Source of the DNA: Tomocerus qinae
Lineage: Eukaryota; Arthropoda; Collembola; Entomobryomorpha; Tomoceridae
Assembly (NCBI GenBank): GCA_020055645.1
Contig: CM034546.1
Span: forward strand, 248,001 to 312,000
Direction: 5' to 3'
DNA: 64,000 nucleotides
Shown piece by piece: positions 10,796 through 22,850 of the stretch (positions are counted from its first letter, which is position 1; each line of letters opens with the position of its first letter). The notes below the pieces were generated by a model. The model saw nothing but the letters and a program-made list of their open reading frames with translations, searched no databases and was not told where the DNA came from. The position numbers and the translations under genes were made by a program.

Positions 10796-13092
10796 CATCA
10801 CAGTTTCGTAATCGTGAATTAGGATACTCCAAAACGAAAAACCCTATTCGTAGTTCCAACAGAGCTAGAAATAGGCGTAAGGAAAAATACAATCATGATT
10901 TAATGCAACATTTGTATTACAACCAACGGAAAAAATGCGTTAATAAGATCTTGAGGGATTCAGAAAACAATTCCTGCAAAATACCCATGGACATTCTTGT
11001 TACATCATTTACTGAACGGTGGGGATTTCCAAATGATTATGTTCGTTCATCTTATCGAAGTTCCAAGGATCGTACAAGAAAAGATAGATCAAGATTTTGA
11101 CTTTGTCATTAATGAGGATGAAATACGTAAATCAATTTGCAAAATTCCAAGTGATTCTTCTGCTGGTCCGGATAACATATATCCTAGATGTCTTAAGTTG
11201 ACTAAATGTGATGGAGTGATGGAGTACTAGCTAAAATTGCTACAATAATGATTAAATATAATTATGTACCTTCTGGACTAAAGGAAGCGAAAACCATACT
11301 TATATATAAGGGAAAAGGTGATAGAAATCTTTCACAGAATTGGCGCCCAATCTCTGTATGTTCTGTCATACGTAGAGTTATTGAAAAAACTTTAGAATAT
11401 AAAATTCGAAAGTGGATAACATTCAATCCTAGGCAGAAAGGATTTATTCTCGAACCTGGATGTCACATTAACACATCCATATTGGAAGGATGCCTACTAA
11501 TAAAGATAAATCATCTTTAGTGATTCTATTTTTGGACATCCATCAGGCATATGATAATATTGGACTCAAACATACACAATTAAGTCTCAAAGAAGTACCT
11601 ATGCCATCTTTATTGCGAAGTATTGCCATGTCCTTACAAACAAACAATTATACTCGGATTAATACCAACAATAACACATCTATTCCAATCGTTTTTAAAC
11701 GAGGATTATTGCAAGGGTCTCCACTATCGCCTCTATTATTTAATTTGGCTATTAATTATGTGATTGATGAATTGTCTGAACCTGAAATATATCATTGGAA
11801 TACGGATTTTCACTTGATCGATCTGTACCAAATCTTTCTGTCTTAAGTTTTGTCGATGACACTGCAGTAATTACTAAGTCACGATCTGCTGCGAAGGAGC
11901 TATTCTCAATAGCTGAAAACGGATTCTCTTCAACAGGATTGAAAATAAGTCCTTCTAAATCAACAGTTATTGCTATCGAAAATGGTATGCTATCCGAAGA
12001 AGACCTCATTATAAGTAATGATACTGTTATATGGACACTGAAACAAAATGAAGAAGTAAAATACTTGGGTGTAACTTATAACCAAAAGCAAGTATTCAAT
12101 GAGGGAATGATTTTAAACAAAATACAAACTTCTCTTAACACATTAATCTCATCACAAATGTTACATCCTGAACAAAAGCTTAATATTATAAATCAATATT
12201 TATGGCCTGTGATCGTTTATCCTCTTCAAACATGCCCTATATCAAAATTGAGAAAATCCTTCCTTACTGATGTTGATCTTATGATCAGAAGCACAATTAA
12301 AGTTATACTAGGAGTCCCTGATGATATTCCATCTTCCATGCTTTATTCACCGAAAAAGTATAAGGGATTAGAAATTCCAAACGCTGAATGGCAAGGCTAT
12401 GTTCAAAAATACAACATTTGTGAAACCCTGTTGACACAAAACGACCCATATGTAATGATATCAACACAATTGGAAAAGGAAAAAAACAATGCCTTTCTAA
12501 ATTAAAAATTGAAATTGATGAAATTAATGACAGCAGAAATAAAATGGCATCTAAAAAGGGAAGCAAAATTAAAACATCAAAAATTTTAAGGAATATCTTA
12601 CGTGAAAGCCAATTTAATAAATGGTGTTATTTGCCATCGAAAGGAAAAGGAGTAATCTTATTTAAAGATACGCCTTATTCTAATTTTTGGATCACAAATC
12701 GTAAAGAATTAACTTCGTCTGAATGGACAACAGCTATTAAAATGAATGGATATGTTGCTGCAGTTAACGCAACGGTGTTCCGGGGAGAAACTTCAATACA
12801 AACCGCTGCCGTTATCCGACGTGCGGCGAGATAGAAACTCTTGGCCACGCATTGGGTTTTTGCCGTAAAACAGAATTACTACGCAATAATCGTGATCATA
12901 AAATACGTATGTTAATAGCAGATGCCCTCAGTGCAAAAAACTATGTATTTCATGAAGAAATTCATTGTAATTCTGAGTCCGGATCAAATAGAAGAGTAGA
13001 CATTTTGGCTATTCAAGGATCGAAAGGATACATCATTGACCCAACAATTTGCATCGAAAATGATGAAAGACAGCCTGAGGAAGTAAATATTG
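10796..13092 (+). mobile_element. R2-superfamily LINE, copy 1, 5'-truncated, upstream part
   Basis: Homology to copy 2 (46.9-49.9 kb) begins at 'SQFRNRELGY'. In order: the N-terminal extension, RT fingers ('PSGLKEAKTILIYKGKGDRN', 'NWRPISVCSVIRRVIEKTLE'), RT palm with 'LQGSPLSPLLFNLAINYVID' and the catalytic 'FVDDT', thumb ('IVYPLQTCPISKLRKSFL'), a damaged zinc-knuckle region near 12800 ('ETLGHALGFC'), and the start of the restriction-enzyme-like endonuclease ('SNRRVDILA', 'GYIIDPTI'). The frame shifts at least five times (near 11050-11100, 11225, 11500, 11810, 12500 and 12830), so it is dead. The N-terminal zinc finger is missing. The Ty3/gypsy element then separates the remaining 3' part. 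Confidence 0.88.
12952..13092 (+). repeat. 141-bp LINE segment duplicated on both sides of the LTR retrotransposon (left copy)
   Basis: The 141 bp beginning 'atgaagaaattcattg' and ending 'gaagtaaatattg' recur at 17730-17870. I see no mismatch between them. They encode part of the LINE endonuclease domain. A 19-bp filler of TAAA-rich sequence (13093-13111) separates the left copy from the LTR. Confidence 0.9.
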
Positions 13093-13111
13093 TAAATAAA
13101 TAAATGATAAA

Positions 13112-13387
13112 TGTTGTATTATGATGAGCAATTGTGACACAAATTGCTGCGATAATAAACTACGACTTTATTAAGAGACATTCAGAAACAAAGTACAGAC
13201 AAAAAGATACATACATACATATTACATGCATAAAATGAGAAGAGACGAATGCACTGAAAACGCCCCTAAGTCACCAAGGTTAAGATCAGATCAGCGTACG
13301 TGCAGATCTGAGCTTGCAGTAATTACTTCACACTGCATTACTGTACACTACATATATTTATATGAACAGAGATATAAATATACTACA
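13112..13387 (-). repeat. 3' LTR of the Ty3/gypsy element
   Basis: 276 bp with TG...CA ends, nearly identical (two mismatches seen) to 17454-17729. It is the 3' LTR because the coding parts are on the minus strand. Confidence 0.93.
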
Positions 13388-16300
13388 TTTCCTCCACACT
13401 TATTAAAAACACTAGGTATACTGTAAACGATCAATGGGAATACGTTTACGCTGCGGACGATGTGCTGCTCCCGACGGAGACACTGGTGGAGTGGTTGGTG
13501 GAGGAGGGGGTGTAGTGGCCTCGTGAACAGACGGAGACGGAGGTGCACTACCGCTTTCCACCTTCACTGGTGTGGAGGGAGCAGATGGTCGGGGAGACGG
13601 CCCTGGCTGAACATTTATCTGGGTGGGAATAAATTCCGCCACTTCCCCTGATAAAATATGATCCACATGACGTTTCATGACACGACCCGCGACATCTACA
13701 TGATAGGAAACAGGACCCACACAACGAACTATGGTACCCTTAGACCACTTCTGGGAGTTTGCAGAGAAAGTTTGGACCCACACTGATTGACCGACTTGGA
13801 AATCACGAGGGGGAGACTTTCCCTGGAAAGATTCCTGTTGCAGCTCCTGCTTCACACGAACCCGATTATGGACATCCGGACAAATAAGATCCATAAGAGT
13901 CTTAGGCCGAAACTTGAACAACAACTCTGACGGTGACACGTCAGTAGTACTATGGGGAGTTGTGCGATAATTCAACAAGAAATTGCACAGCGACAAATTA
14001 ACATTGGACTTGTCACCCCGTTTTAATGCGTTTTTAAATGACTGTACAAAACGCTCGGCTTCCCCATTACTACGAGGATGATAAGCACTGCTGGTAGTGT
14101 GACGGACTCCATTCCGCACACAAAATTCGCTGAATTCCTTTGACACAAACTGGGGGCCATTATCAGAGACAATGGTTTCAGGAATGCCAAAACGAGAGAA
14201 AGTTTCGCGAACACAACTAATGACTTCCCCGACGTAGAGTCATGACCAATGTTATACACTTCGGGCCATTTGGAGAAAGTATCAACAACAATTAACCACA
14301 TATTGTTGCAAAAAGGACCAGCGAGGTCTATGTGTAGACGCTGCCAAGCCCTCTCGGGATACGACCAGGGATGGAGAGGAGCAACACGAGGATTGGCTCT
14401 ATGCTCCGCACAAGAAACACAACTTTTCACCAAATTGTCAATGTCATTGTCTATACCCGGCCACCACACATATTGACGGGCAATGGACTTCATACGAACT
14501 ATACCAGGATGAGTTTCATGAAGTTGACGAAGGACATCAGACTGGAGAGTTGAAGGGACGACGACACGAACACCCCACATAACAATTCCCTGTTCCAAAG
14601 TAAGCTCATTACGATGACTGAAATATGGTTTTATTTCCACTGAAACTTGGGAGGCGGCGGTGGGCCAACCACTGGAAATGTAACGTATTATTTTAGACAA
14701 AAGAGGATCCCGGGACGTGCGAAATTTCACTAATTTAGAAGTCACAGGATTGCTTTCCCTAATTTTCCGAACAATAAAATCAGTTTGCTCGTCTGCCGGG
14801 GAACAGCCAGAGAGAGGCAAACGAGACAACACATCCGCATTACCATGACTCATGGTATTACGATAAATAATGTCATACTGAAATTGGCTGAGAAATACAC
14901 TCCAACGATGCAGACGAGTAGCCACCAAGGGAGGTAATTCACGATTATTGCCAAAAATAGCCAACAGTGGCTTGTGATCGGTGACCAACAAAAATCGACG
15001 ACCACACAAATATTGGAAGAACTTTTTCATTCCAAAAACAATAGAAAGACCCTCCCTTTCTATCTGAGAATAATTACGTTCTGCAGAAGAAAGAGTTTTA
15101 GAAGCATATGCAATAGGCCTTTCACTGCCATCGGCATACTTGTGGAAAAGAACAACACCCAATCCCACCGATGACGCATCACACGATATTCCAATTGGAA
15201 TTGTCTGTTGAAAATGAGCGAGAACTCCAGCAGAGGACACACATTTTTTTATACGGGCAAATGCTGCCTGGCACTGACTAGTCCATTTCCACTCAACACC
15301 ACTACGAGTGAGATTGACAAGCGGAGAACTAACATCAGAAATATTGGGAATGAACTTTGCATAAAAGTTGACAAGTCCCAAAAACGACTTGACTTCGGAC
15401 AAATCCTTCGGCGGTCTCATAGACATGATTGCATCCACCTTGGAGGGGTCAGGCTGTAGACCATCCGATGAAATTAGGCGACCCAAAAATTTGATACTGG
15501 GCTCCATAAACTTGCACTTGGAACGAGAGAGTCGAAAATTGCACTCCCGCATTCGCTCAAACACTTTTCGTAAATTAATAAGATGCTCGTCTTGGTTGCG
15601 ACCAGAGCAAATTACGTCATCAATAAACGAACGACACATATCAATGTCACTTAACATGTTGTCCATAAGTTCCTGAAAAATAGCAGGTGAGGAGGCTATG
15701 CCTTGGGGCAAAACATTATATTAATATAAACCTCGAGGTGTGCTCACTACGAGGAACTTTCTACAACTTTCATCCATTTCAACTTGGTGAAAGGCATCAG
15801 GACCATCCAGTTGCAAAAATGTATCGCCACCGGAGACTGATTCAAAAATATCCTCTTCACGTGATAAGGGATATTGAGTAACACACAATTGATTGTTAAT
15901 AGTGCGTTTAAAATCACCAGTAATGCGAACACCACCACTGGGTTTTGGTACAACAACCAAACGAGAAGCCCAATCGGAATGAGCAACTCGACTTATTACA
16001 CCTAACTGTTCCATGCGTTCCAGTTCCTTGTCCACTTTGTCACGGAGAGCAAAGGGGACGGGGCGGGCTCTGAAAAACCGTGGGACAGCATCATCCCGAA
16101 GCACTAACTTGGCTTTAAAATTTTTAATGGTGCCGACAGGTTTATCAAACACATCTGAGAATTCATTTAACAATGAATTCAAACTATCGGAACTACACAG
16201 CCGATTTACTTGGAACTGGGAGCACTGAGACTTAATGCTATTCCAATCCATTTGAAAGGAATTAATTAAGTCTCGCCCAAACAGCGAAGAACCATCTGCA

Positions 16301-17453
16301 ACATGCAGAAAATGTTCGACCGTCTGATTATTGTATTTCACCACGCACTTAAATTTACCCTTTGCATGGAATTTCTCACTGGTGTAAGTCTGAAAAACAA
16401 CATTAGACTTACTAAGTTGGGGGGAACCCAAACTTTTCCAAAATTCCGACGAAACAAAACTTGTACCCGAAGCGGTATCCAATTCCATATCATGATGTGT
16501 GTCGTTGACAAATAATGGAATTAAAATGGTACGGTTACTTGGAGAAATTTTTTTAACTGTGTGCACGTTAGTGTTATTGTAACTGTTATTACCACTGTTT
16601 TTATTTTGTGTATTGCTAGCAGTACCAGATCTACAAAATTTAGAAAAATGCCCCTTTTTTGAACACTTGAAACATGTAACGTCCCCGTGGGGACAGTCTG
16701 CCTTCTTGTGGGCTTTGCCACAGTTGGGACAACTCACTTTCCCAGTAGCTTTCGCCTGGGCTTTCTTCCCGGTGAAAGAATTTTTCGCACGACCAACTTG
16801 GTGCGTAGCACTGGAAGGAGACTCAGGTTGGGAACTTCCCGACAAACGAATTAGTTGAGTACTGGCTTCAGCAGACTCCTGGCTAATTGCAATCGAAACA
16901 GCTTTGGAGAGAGAGAGACTGTCATCCTCCAAAAACAGCCGTTTCTGTGCAGCCTCAGATAAAAGGCCAAAAACGAACCGATCACGTAAAGAAATATCCA
17001 AACCGGCGAACTTGCAAGTTATTGCTAACTTACGTAACTCAGAGAGAAACAGAGTAACTGATTCACCAGGCCGTTGTTTACGACTAAAAAACTTAAATCG
17101 CTCAGCAATGGCTTTGGGAGCCGGTTTAAAGTGATCCTTTAAAGTAGCACACAAGGACTTTAAAGTTAAAGATTCCGGTTTATCAGGTGACACTAACGAA
17201 CATAGTACAATGTAGGTAGAGATGCCAATGGAAGACAATAAAATTGACCTTCCCTTAATCTCTCCGTCTTTAGTGGAAATATCCACGTCGTTGGCTTGCA
17301 GGTAATTCTGCAGAATGCCAAGATAAGAGTCTAAGTCGTCACACGACTCATTGAAAGGGGACAACTTGCCAACAGGCATATTAGAAATTACTCCGTGACA
17401 CGGGTAACAAAACACGCAAAAACAGGCTTAAACGGAAAGCAGGCTGCGCCAAA

Positions 17454-17729
17454 TGTTGTATTTTGATGAGCAATTGTGACACAAATTGCTGCGATAATAA
17501 ACTACGACTTTATTAAGAGACATTCAGAAACAAAGTACAGACAAAAAGATACATACATACATATTACATGCATAAAATGAGAAGAGACGAATGCACTGAA
17601 AACGCCCCTAAGTCACCAAGGTTATGATCAGATCAGCGTACGTGCAGATCTGAGCTTGCAGTAATTACTTCACACTGCATTACTGTACACTACATATATT
17701 TATATGAACAGAGATATAAATATACTACA
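17454..17729 (-). repeat. 5' LTR of the Ty3/gypsy element
   Basis: 276 bp, same ends and near-identical sequence to the other LTR. The primer-binding-site-like sequence lies immediately inside it. Confidence 0.93.
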
Positions 17730-17870
17730 ATGAAGAAATTCATTGTAATTCTGAGTCCGGATCAAATAGAAGAGTAGACATTTTGGCTATTCAAGGATCG
17801 AAAGGATACATCATTGACCCAACAATTTGCATCGAAAATGATGAAAGACAGCCTGAGGAAGTAAATATTG
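17730..17870 (+). repeat. 141-bp LINE segment duplicated on both sides of the LTR retrotransposon (right copy)
   Basis: This directly abuts the LTR end and matches 12952-13092 base for base as far as I can read. LINE sequence then continues uninterrupted. Confidence 0.9.
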
Positions 17871-18270
17871 AAAAGAAATCAATCTATGAACCATGCATTA
17901 AATATTTTCTAGATAACTATAATCTCCGTAATATTGAGGTAATTGGCCTTATGATTGGATCCCGTGGTACCATCCCTACATTCTTCGAAAATTTTCGGAG
18001 AAGATTCTCTTTACCAAAAGAGTTAACAAAGGATATAGTATTATCTGTGATTAGAAGTTCATCGATGATACTCCAAAATCATCTATTTTCTCCTTATTGA
18101 AAATTTCGTTATCTTATTTTGTTGATTAATTATATTTTAATTATTTTCTTAATATATACATTGAAATCTTATTACTGTGTCTCATGGCAAACCTTATCTT
18201 GTAAGGTCAGTAGCAAATAAATGCTCTCTCGCATAGAAATTGTAATTTATTTCATTTATTTTAATATAAC
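17730..18270 (+). mobile_element. R2-superfamily LINE, copy 1, downstream part and 3' UTR
   Basis: The endonuclease domain continues ('GYIIDPTICIENDERQPEEV', 'KSIYEPCIKYFLDNYNL', 'IEVIGLMIGSRGTIPTFFEN') and ends with 'SSSMILQNHLFSPY' at a stop at 18098-18100. These residues match the C-terminus of copy 2. About 170 bp of AT-rich 3' UTR follow; the exact 3' end is uncertain. Confidence 0.85.
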
Positions 18271-18306
18271 CAAAAAGGCAAAAAATTTACCTTTTTGCAA
18301 ATTTTG

Positions 18307-18324
18307 CTAGGCAAAAAGGCAACC
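18307..18324 (-). repeat. Inverted partner of 10633-10649
   Basis: 'CTAGGCAAAAAGGCAACC' is the reverse complement, with one indel, of the sequence at 10633. The surrounding AAAAAGGCAA words repeat locally, which weakens the case. Confidence 0.25.
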
Positions 18325-18465
18325 AAAAAGGCAAAAGGTTACCACCAAAAAATAATTTCAAATTATTCATGTAGTACATAGGAGTTTGGATAGGATCGGG
18401 AATAAAAAGGGCTTATTCCTTTAGTAATAGACGGTACAGGGATGTGTCTAGGAAATTGATGTATG

Positions 18466-18793
18466 TGTTACAGGAAATTTGTACAGACCGGACGTATGCA
18501 TAGGTCCGGCAGGACATGTGTACACAGCCTGTCCTGAAGTCGGATATTTGAATTATCCTAGGACATGTGCACTTGTCCTCGGACTTGTGCACATGTCCTA
18601 GGACAAATGAAACGTAATTGTTAAGATAGCCTAGGACAAGTGTAGAAATGGAAGTTTCAGAGGTAATGTTGATGTTGAACATTAATATTAACAGAACAAT
18701 CATTTTTAACATCAAAATCAGTCAACTCAAATTTTATTTGTACAATTATGTTAATTATTTTTAATAATTTAATAATTTTTGGCAAAGTAATGT
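18466..18793 (+). repeat. Left terminal inverted repeat of the Ginger-like element
   Basis: About 328 bp, inverted relative to 19601-19972. It contains nested words such as CCTAGGACA and TGTGCAC that form further small palindromes. Open frames that look similar on both arms (18413-18715 minus; 19714-19998 plus) are TIR shadows, not genes. Confidence 0.88.
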
Positions 18794-19600
18794 CTAGTCT
18801 AGTAATGTAACTGCGAATGTCGAGGCTTCCCATGAACTATGTGGCATTCAGGCCATAGAGAAGCAATTTCGGTAACAATCTTTAAATAGTAGTAAAACAA
18901 TACATTAATTAAATAAAAAGGGAAATAAATTAGTTAAAATTCGCCTCGACATTCGCAGTCACAAGGATCTGTTGAGCGAGCTAATAAAGATGTTCAAGAT
19001 AAGCTTTCGTGTTGGCTTCGTGACAACAATTCTTCCAAGTGGGTTCAAGGGTTACGTTTTGTACAATTACATAAAAATTCCAGTTTCCACAGTGCCATTG
19101 GTCGCACACCGTATGAGGCCATGTACGGCAATGAAGTCAAAATAGGACTGAAATCGACCGTTTTGCCATCGGAAATTCTAAACCGTCTCAAATGTGAGGA
19201 AGATTTAGCAGCTGTACTCGAAGGGTCATCTACTTTGGAAACAATTGAAGAAGAGACAGACACTCCTAATTTAAATGATGCTGAGATGTGTGTGGTTTGT
19301 AATTTACCCTGCCACGTTTTTTAATTTACACACGTATACCAGGAATCCAATAATTAAGTGTACTGAAAGTTTTTTAAAGATTGAGGATGTTCCAGGAAAT
19401 GAAATTTCATTACGTACAGCGGCTAGACTATCTTCTAGTGTAACAGGGCAGGGATTCGTAAAATGTTCTTGTAAAGGTATATGCGCCAGTAGCAGATGCA
19501 AATGCAAAAGACAAAATTTTAAATGCAACTCAAAGTGTCACAGCAGTTCATCGTGTTCTAATAAATGAAATTTTTACATCGTGATGTGCACTATGGTTAA

Positions 19601-19972
19601 ACATTACTTTGCCAAAAATTATTAAATAATTAAAAATAACATAAATTAAATAAATAATTAATAATAATTAAATAATTAAATAAATTAGCATAAATGTACA
19701 AATAAAATTTGATTTGACTGATTTTGATGTAAAAATGATTGCTCTGTTAATATTAATGTTCAACATCAACATTATCGCTAAAACTTCCATTTCTACACTT
19801 GTCCTAGGCTATCTTAACAATTACTTTTCATTTATCCTAGGACACGTGCACATGTCCGAGGACAAGTGCACATGTCCTAGGATAATTCAAATATCCGACT
19901 TCAGGACAGGCCGTGTACACATGTCCTGCCGGACCTATGCAAACGTCCGGTCTGTACAAATTTCCTGTAACA
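19601..19972 (-). repeat. Right terminal inverted repeat of the Ginger-like element
   Basis: Inverse of the left arm, about 372 bp. The extra length is an AT-rich expansion around 19630-19690. Confidence 0.88.
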
Positions 19973-19976
19973 TATG

Positions 19977-20763
19977 CAGTGCCAAATATTGTGTATAATA
20001 ATTATAAAAGCCAAAAATTTTGGCTACTTTGATTAAACTCGTCCGTCCATAGGAATATTGTTTGCGTTTTCAGTTTTCAAATAGCCAGGGGATGCTCTAA
20101 AACCCCTACACAATAATGCCTTAGATAGCTCCTGTGTTGGGTTGCTCTTCAAATCCCTGATTTGGGCCTCAAACTCTGTATAGCTATTTCATGCACACAA
20201 CATTGTATACTTTAAATACTGAATAATTAACAACACAACGAAGTATTTGTTCGGCGGATGACACCAGTGTTCTATTTCATTTGACTACTTACCCCAGATT
20301 GTAGTCAGTCTATATATAATAAGCCATTGCAGCTTTGATAGCTTGTGGTAAATAATTTTGACTGAGTTGGTTTTTAGTTTGGACACTCCTAAAAAATGTA
20401 ATTATTTTATCGCGGAATAGATTTAAATTACATGCAGTCTACATTTTGAATACAATAAAATGTACAGTAGTACAAGACGGATTTTGACTTATGATTAATA
20501 GAAATACCTTGACAAATTTTCTTTAAATGCAGTAACTATTTAAAGCCAAGGAAAAATATTTTTGGCTTTAATTTCTCTGAGTAATCAGTGGTCAGTGGTT
20601 AAATTAGGGTATTTGAATTGGGCAATTTTAATCAAAAACATTCTACATAGCACTTAAGTTAAGAGCGCTGACACTATCAGGAATATTGAGAAACATAAAT
20701 GCTTAATTGAGTGCAATTTAAAGGTGAAACGTAACATAGACGCAAATCGTAAATTGCAATTGG
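19977..20763. other. Intergenic DNA between two mobile elements
   Basis: No gene or repeat boundary recognised. Confidence 0.4.
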
Positions 20764-21912
20764 TATATATGTTAACGGCAATAAGTAAATTCAGGCATTA
20801 AGCTTAATGCCTAAAAATGCCCGGCATTAAGCTTAATGCCTAGTCTTTAAACTTAATGCCTAGGCTTTAAGCTTAATGCCTGAATTTTACTCGGCATTAA
20901 GCTTAATGCCTGGTCTTATTGCCTGATTTGATTCGAAATCAATGTAAACAGAAAAAACTTAAGTCTAATATACACAGTCGATGTGTATTTATGTAAAATA
21001 CAAATGTACACGGTTAGTGTTAGTCATTTAAAACAATATTTGGGAATTTTACATGTATTTTAATTTTATAAATTTTACAAATGCTCTATGTTAACACCTC
21101 CTCCATTCGGATTTCCCAGTAAGAGTTGCATTGGAGATGTCAGGACTTATGATCGGAATGTAAAGAAACGACTGCACGATAGAATTAGGATACACGAAAA
21201 TCTATAAGTTTATAGTTTATTTAAATGAAATATGAATCGATTGGATTTACTCTAAGATACTGAGGTAAATTATAATATTAGTGACGTGGTAGTGGTGATT
21301 ACGTGGGTGGCGATGAGCTAATGGTGATGGCACTCCTCATAAGTCATTGGCCAGGCCTGAGTATTGATAAGGATGAAAATTTTTGACAATTGATATTTTT
21401 CCTTTGGGGACACTTTAAATCATACATTTACGAAACCACACCTCAAGACTCAAGACATTGCTGAACTGAAGGTAAGGCACGAATTGTCGCCGAGGTTGCA
21501 AGGATTACACAGATACAACTCTTTAACGCTCGACTTACTGGGAAATCCGAATGGAGGAGGTGTTAGCATATAGTATTTGTTAAATTTATGAAATTAAAAT
21601 ACATGTAAAAATCCCACATTGTTTTAAATGACTAACCCTAACCGTGTACATTTACATTTTACATAAATACACATCGACTGTGTATACTAGACTTAAGTTT
21701 TTTTCTGTTTACATTGATTTCCAATCAAATCAGGCAATAAGACCAGGCATTAAGCTTAATGCCGAGTAAAATTCAGGCATTAAGCTTAAAGCCTAGGCAT
21801 TAAGCTTAAAGACTAGGCATTAAGCTTAATGCCGGGCATTTTTAGGCATTAAGCTTATTGCCTAGGCATTAAGCTTAATGCCTGAATTTACTTATTGCCG
21901 TTAATATATATA
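20764..21912. mobile_element. Foldback element with nested perfect palindromes
   Basis: Two arms of about 360-380 bp (20764-21123 and 21534-21912) are inverted copies enclosing a 410-bp loop without coding signal. The outer ends read TATATATRTTAACGGCAATAAG. Each arm carries five or six copies of the 18-bp perfect palindrome GGCATTAAGCTTAATGCC or near variants, separated by short spacers; the centre is a HindIII site. No transposase is present, so it is a foldback or MITE-like non-autonomous element. The terminal TATATA may hide a TA target duplication. Confidence 0.85.
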
Positions 21913-22850
21913 TTGACAGCTATGTTACTGCCAGGAATTAAACTTTTGAAAACCAGGAATGCGTTTATAAAAGGCAATCCAATTGCCTACTATTAAACCC
22001 AAATTTAAAATGAGCACAGCCCTTGCAGTTTACATATTTAAAACCCTGACAATGCCTGTTGGGGGACAAGTATCTACCCGATACAAGTACCAACCGCTGC
22101 ATTATGCAAAACATCTAGAATTATTTGTAAAGTGACGATGATTCACGAAGGACCAGTTTATTGTGATTATTGTTCCATTTTCTGGACTATGGCCTTTCTT
22201 GTGCAGAAACTTCCAAGTCAGTTCTATCGTTCTCAAATTTCGAATAATAGCCTTTAAATCCAATTACTTTATACTAGTATCATTAGTCAAAAACGTAACA
22301 GTCAGTTATTTTAGTTAAAAATGGGCCGGATAATAATCACCCAATTCTTCCCTCTGCCCAGGTCAAATCGACATCGACAGTGTGCTTCTTGTCCAAATAT
22401 ACGAACCTAGAAAATGGCTCCACATCAGTACAAAAACTTACGCTAGGTGTCATACAATGAAAAATACATAATATAAGATATAACATAAATACATTCAACA
22501 TACAATATTTTAGTCACGGAAAATGTCATGTCATAGTCACGAAATATTCAACAATGCCCAATATGGACAATTAGCAAATCATGCCTCTCAATTGGCGGTT
22601 TCTCAATTGGTGACCAGTGGTTGAAGTTTACTATAACTTAGTAGGAGTTTCTGACAAAAGTATAAATTGCTCAGAAACCAGAAGAGTTACCTACAATGCA
22701 TAAATTAGAAGCGGTTTTCAAACATATCACTGATTTCAATTTATGATAATTTCAATCTTCTACGATTCGTAAAACAGGAGTTTTGACTTTTCTATTAAAA
22801 AGTACGGAGAAAAACCACTTATTTTTAGTGGGATATAAGGGTTTTTCTAT
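21913..22850. other. Intergenic DNA
   Basis: No recognisable gene; nothing structured was seen. Confidence 0.4.

Larger units (their letters stand above)
13112..17729 (-). mobile_element. Ty3/gypsy LTR retrotransposon, young but broken
   Basis: The element lies on the minus strand inside LINE copy 1 and has two 276-bp LTRs (13112-13387 and 17454-17729) with TG...CA ends. Just inside the 5' LTR is a probable primer-binding site (TGGCGCAGCCTGC) and just before the 3' LTR a purine tract (GGAGGAAA). Parts in order: Gag-like region (about 17380-16740), zinc knuckles (about 16720-16620), aspartic protease (about 16480), reverse transcriptase (about 15980-15400), RNase H (about 15200-14880), zinc-binding and integrase core (about 14560-13950), and a chromodomain- or SH3-like C-terminal tail with a proline-rich end (about 13800-13420). 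The architecture resembles Mag/K02A2.6-like Ty3/gypsy lineages. It looks nearly full length with about two breaks. The LTRs are about 99% identical, so the insertion is recent. Confidence 0.93.
18466..19972 (+). mobile_element. Ginger-like DNA transposon, internally deleted and rearranged (about 1.5 kb)
   Basis: The element starts TGTTACAGGAAATTTG and ends with its inverse, flanked by a perfect 4-bp duplication TATG (18462-18465 and 19973-19976). TG-starting long TIRs and 4-bp TSDs are features of Ginger elements, whose transposase is related to retroviral-type integrases. The interior (18939-19567) keeps a C-terminal transposase piece: 'SQGSVERANKDVQDKLSCWL', 'KNSSFHSAIGRTPYEAMYG', then after a T-run frameshift near 19315-19325 a cysteine-rich CXC-type segment (CSCKGICASSRCKCKRQNF and CNSKCHSSSSC). 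The preceding transposase piece ('WPECHIVHGKPRHSQ') lies inverted on the minus strand at 18811-18858, so the interior suffered an inversion as well as deletion of the catalytic core. It is non-autonomous. Confidence 0.85.

Noticed and set aside
13093-13111. Ordinary 4-6-bp target duplication next to the LTR element
   Set aside because: The bases before the left LTR (gataaa) and after the right LTR (atgaag) do not match; only the 141-bp duplication is shared.
18413-18715. 100-residue frame similar to another at 19714-19998
   Set aside because: Both lie in the terminal inverted repeats of the Ginger-like element and mirror one another; no independent coding evidence.
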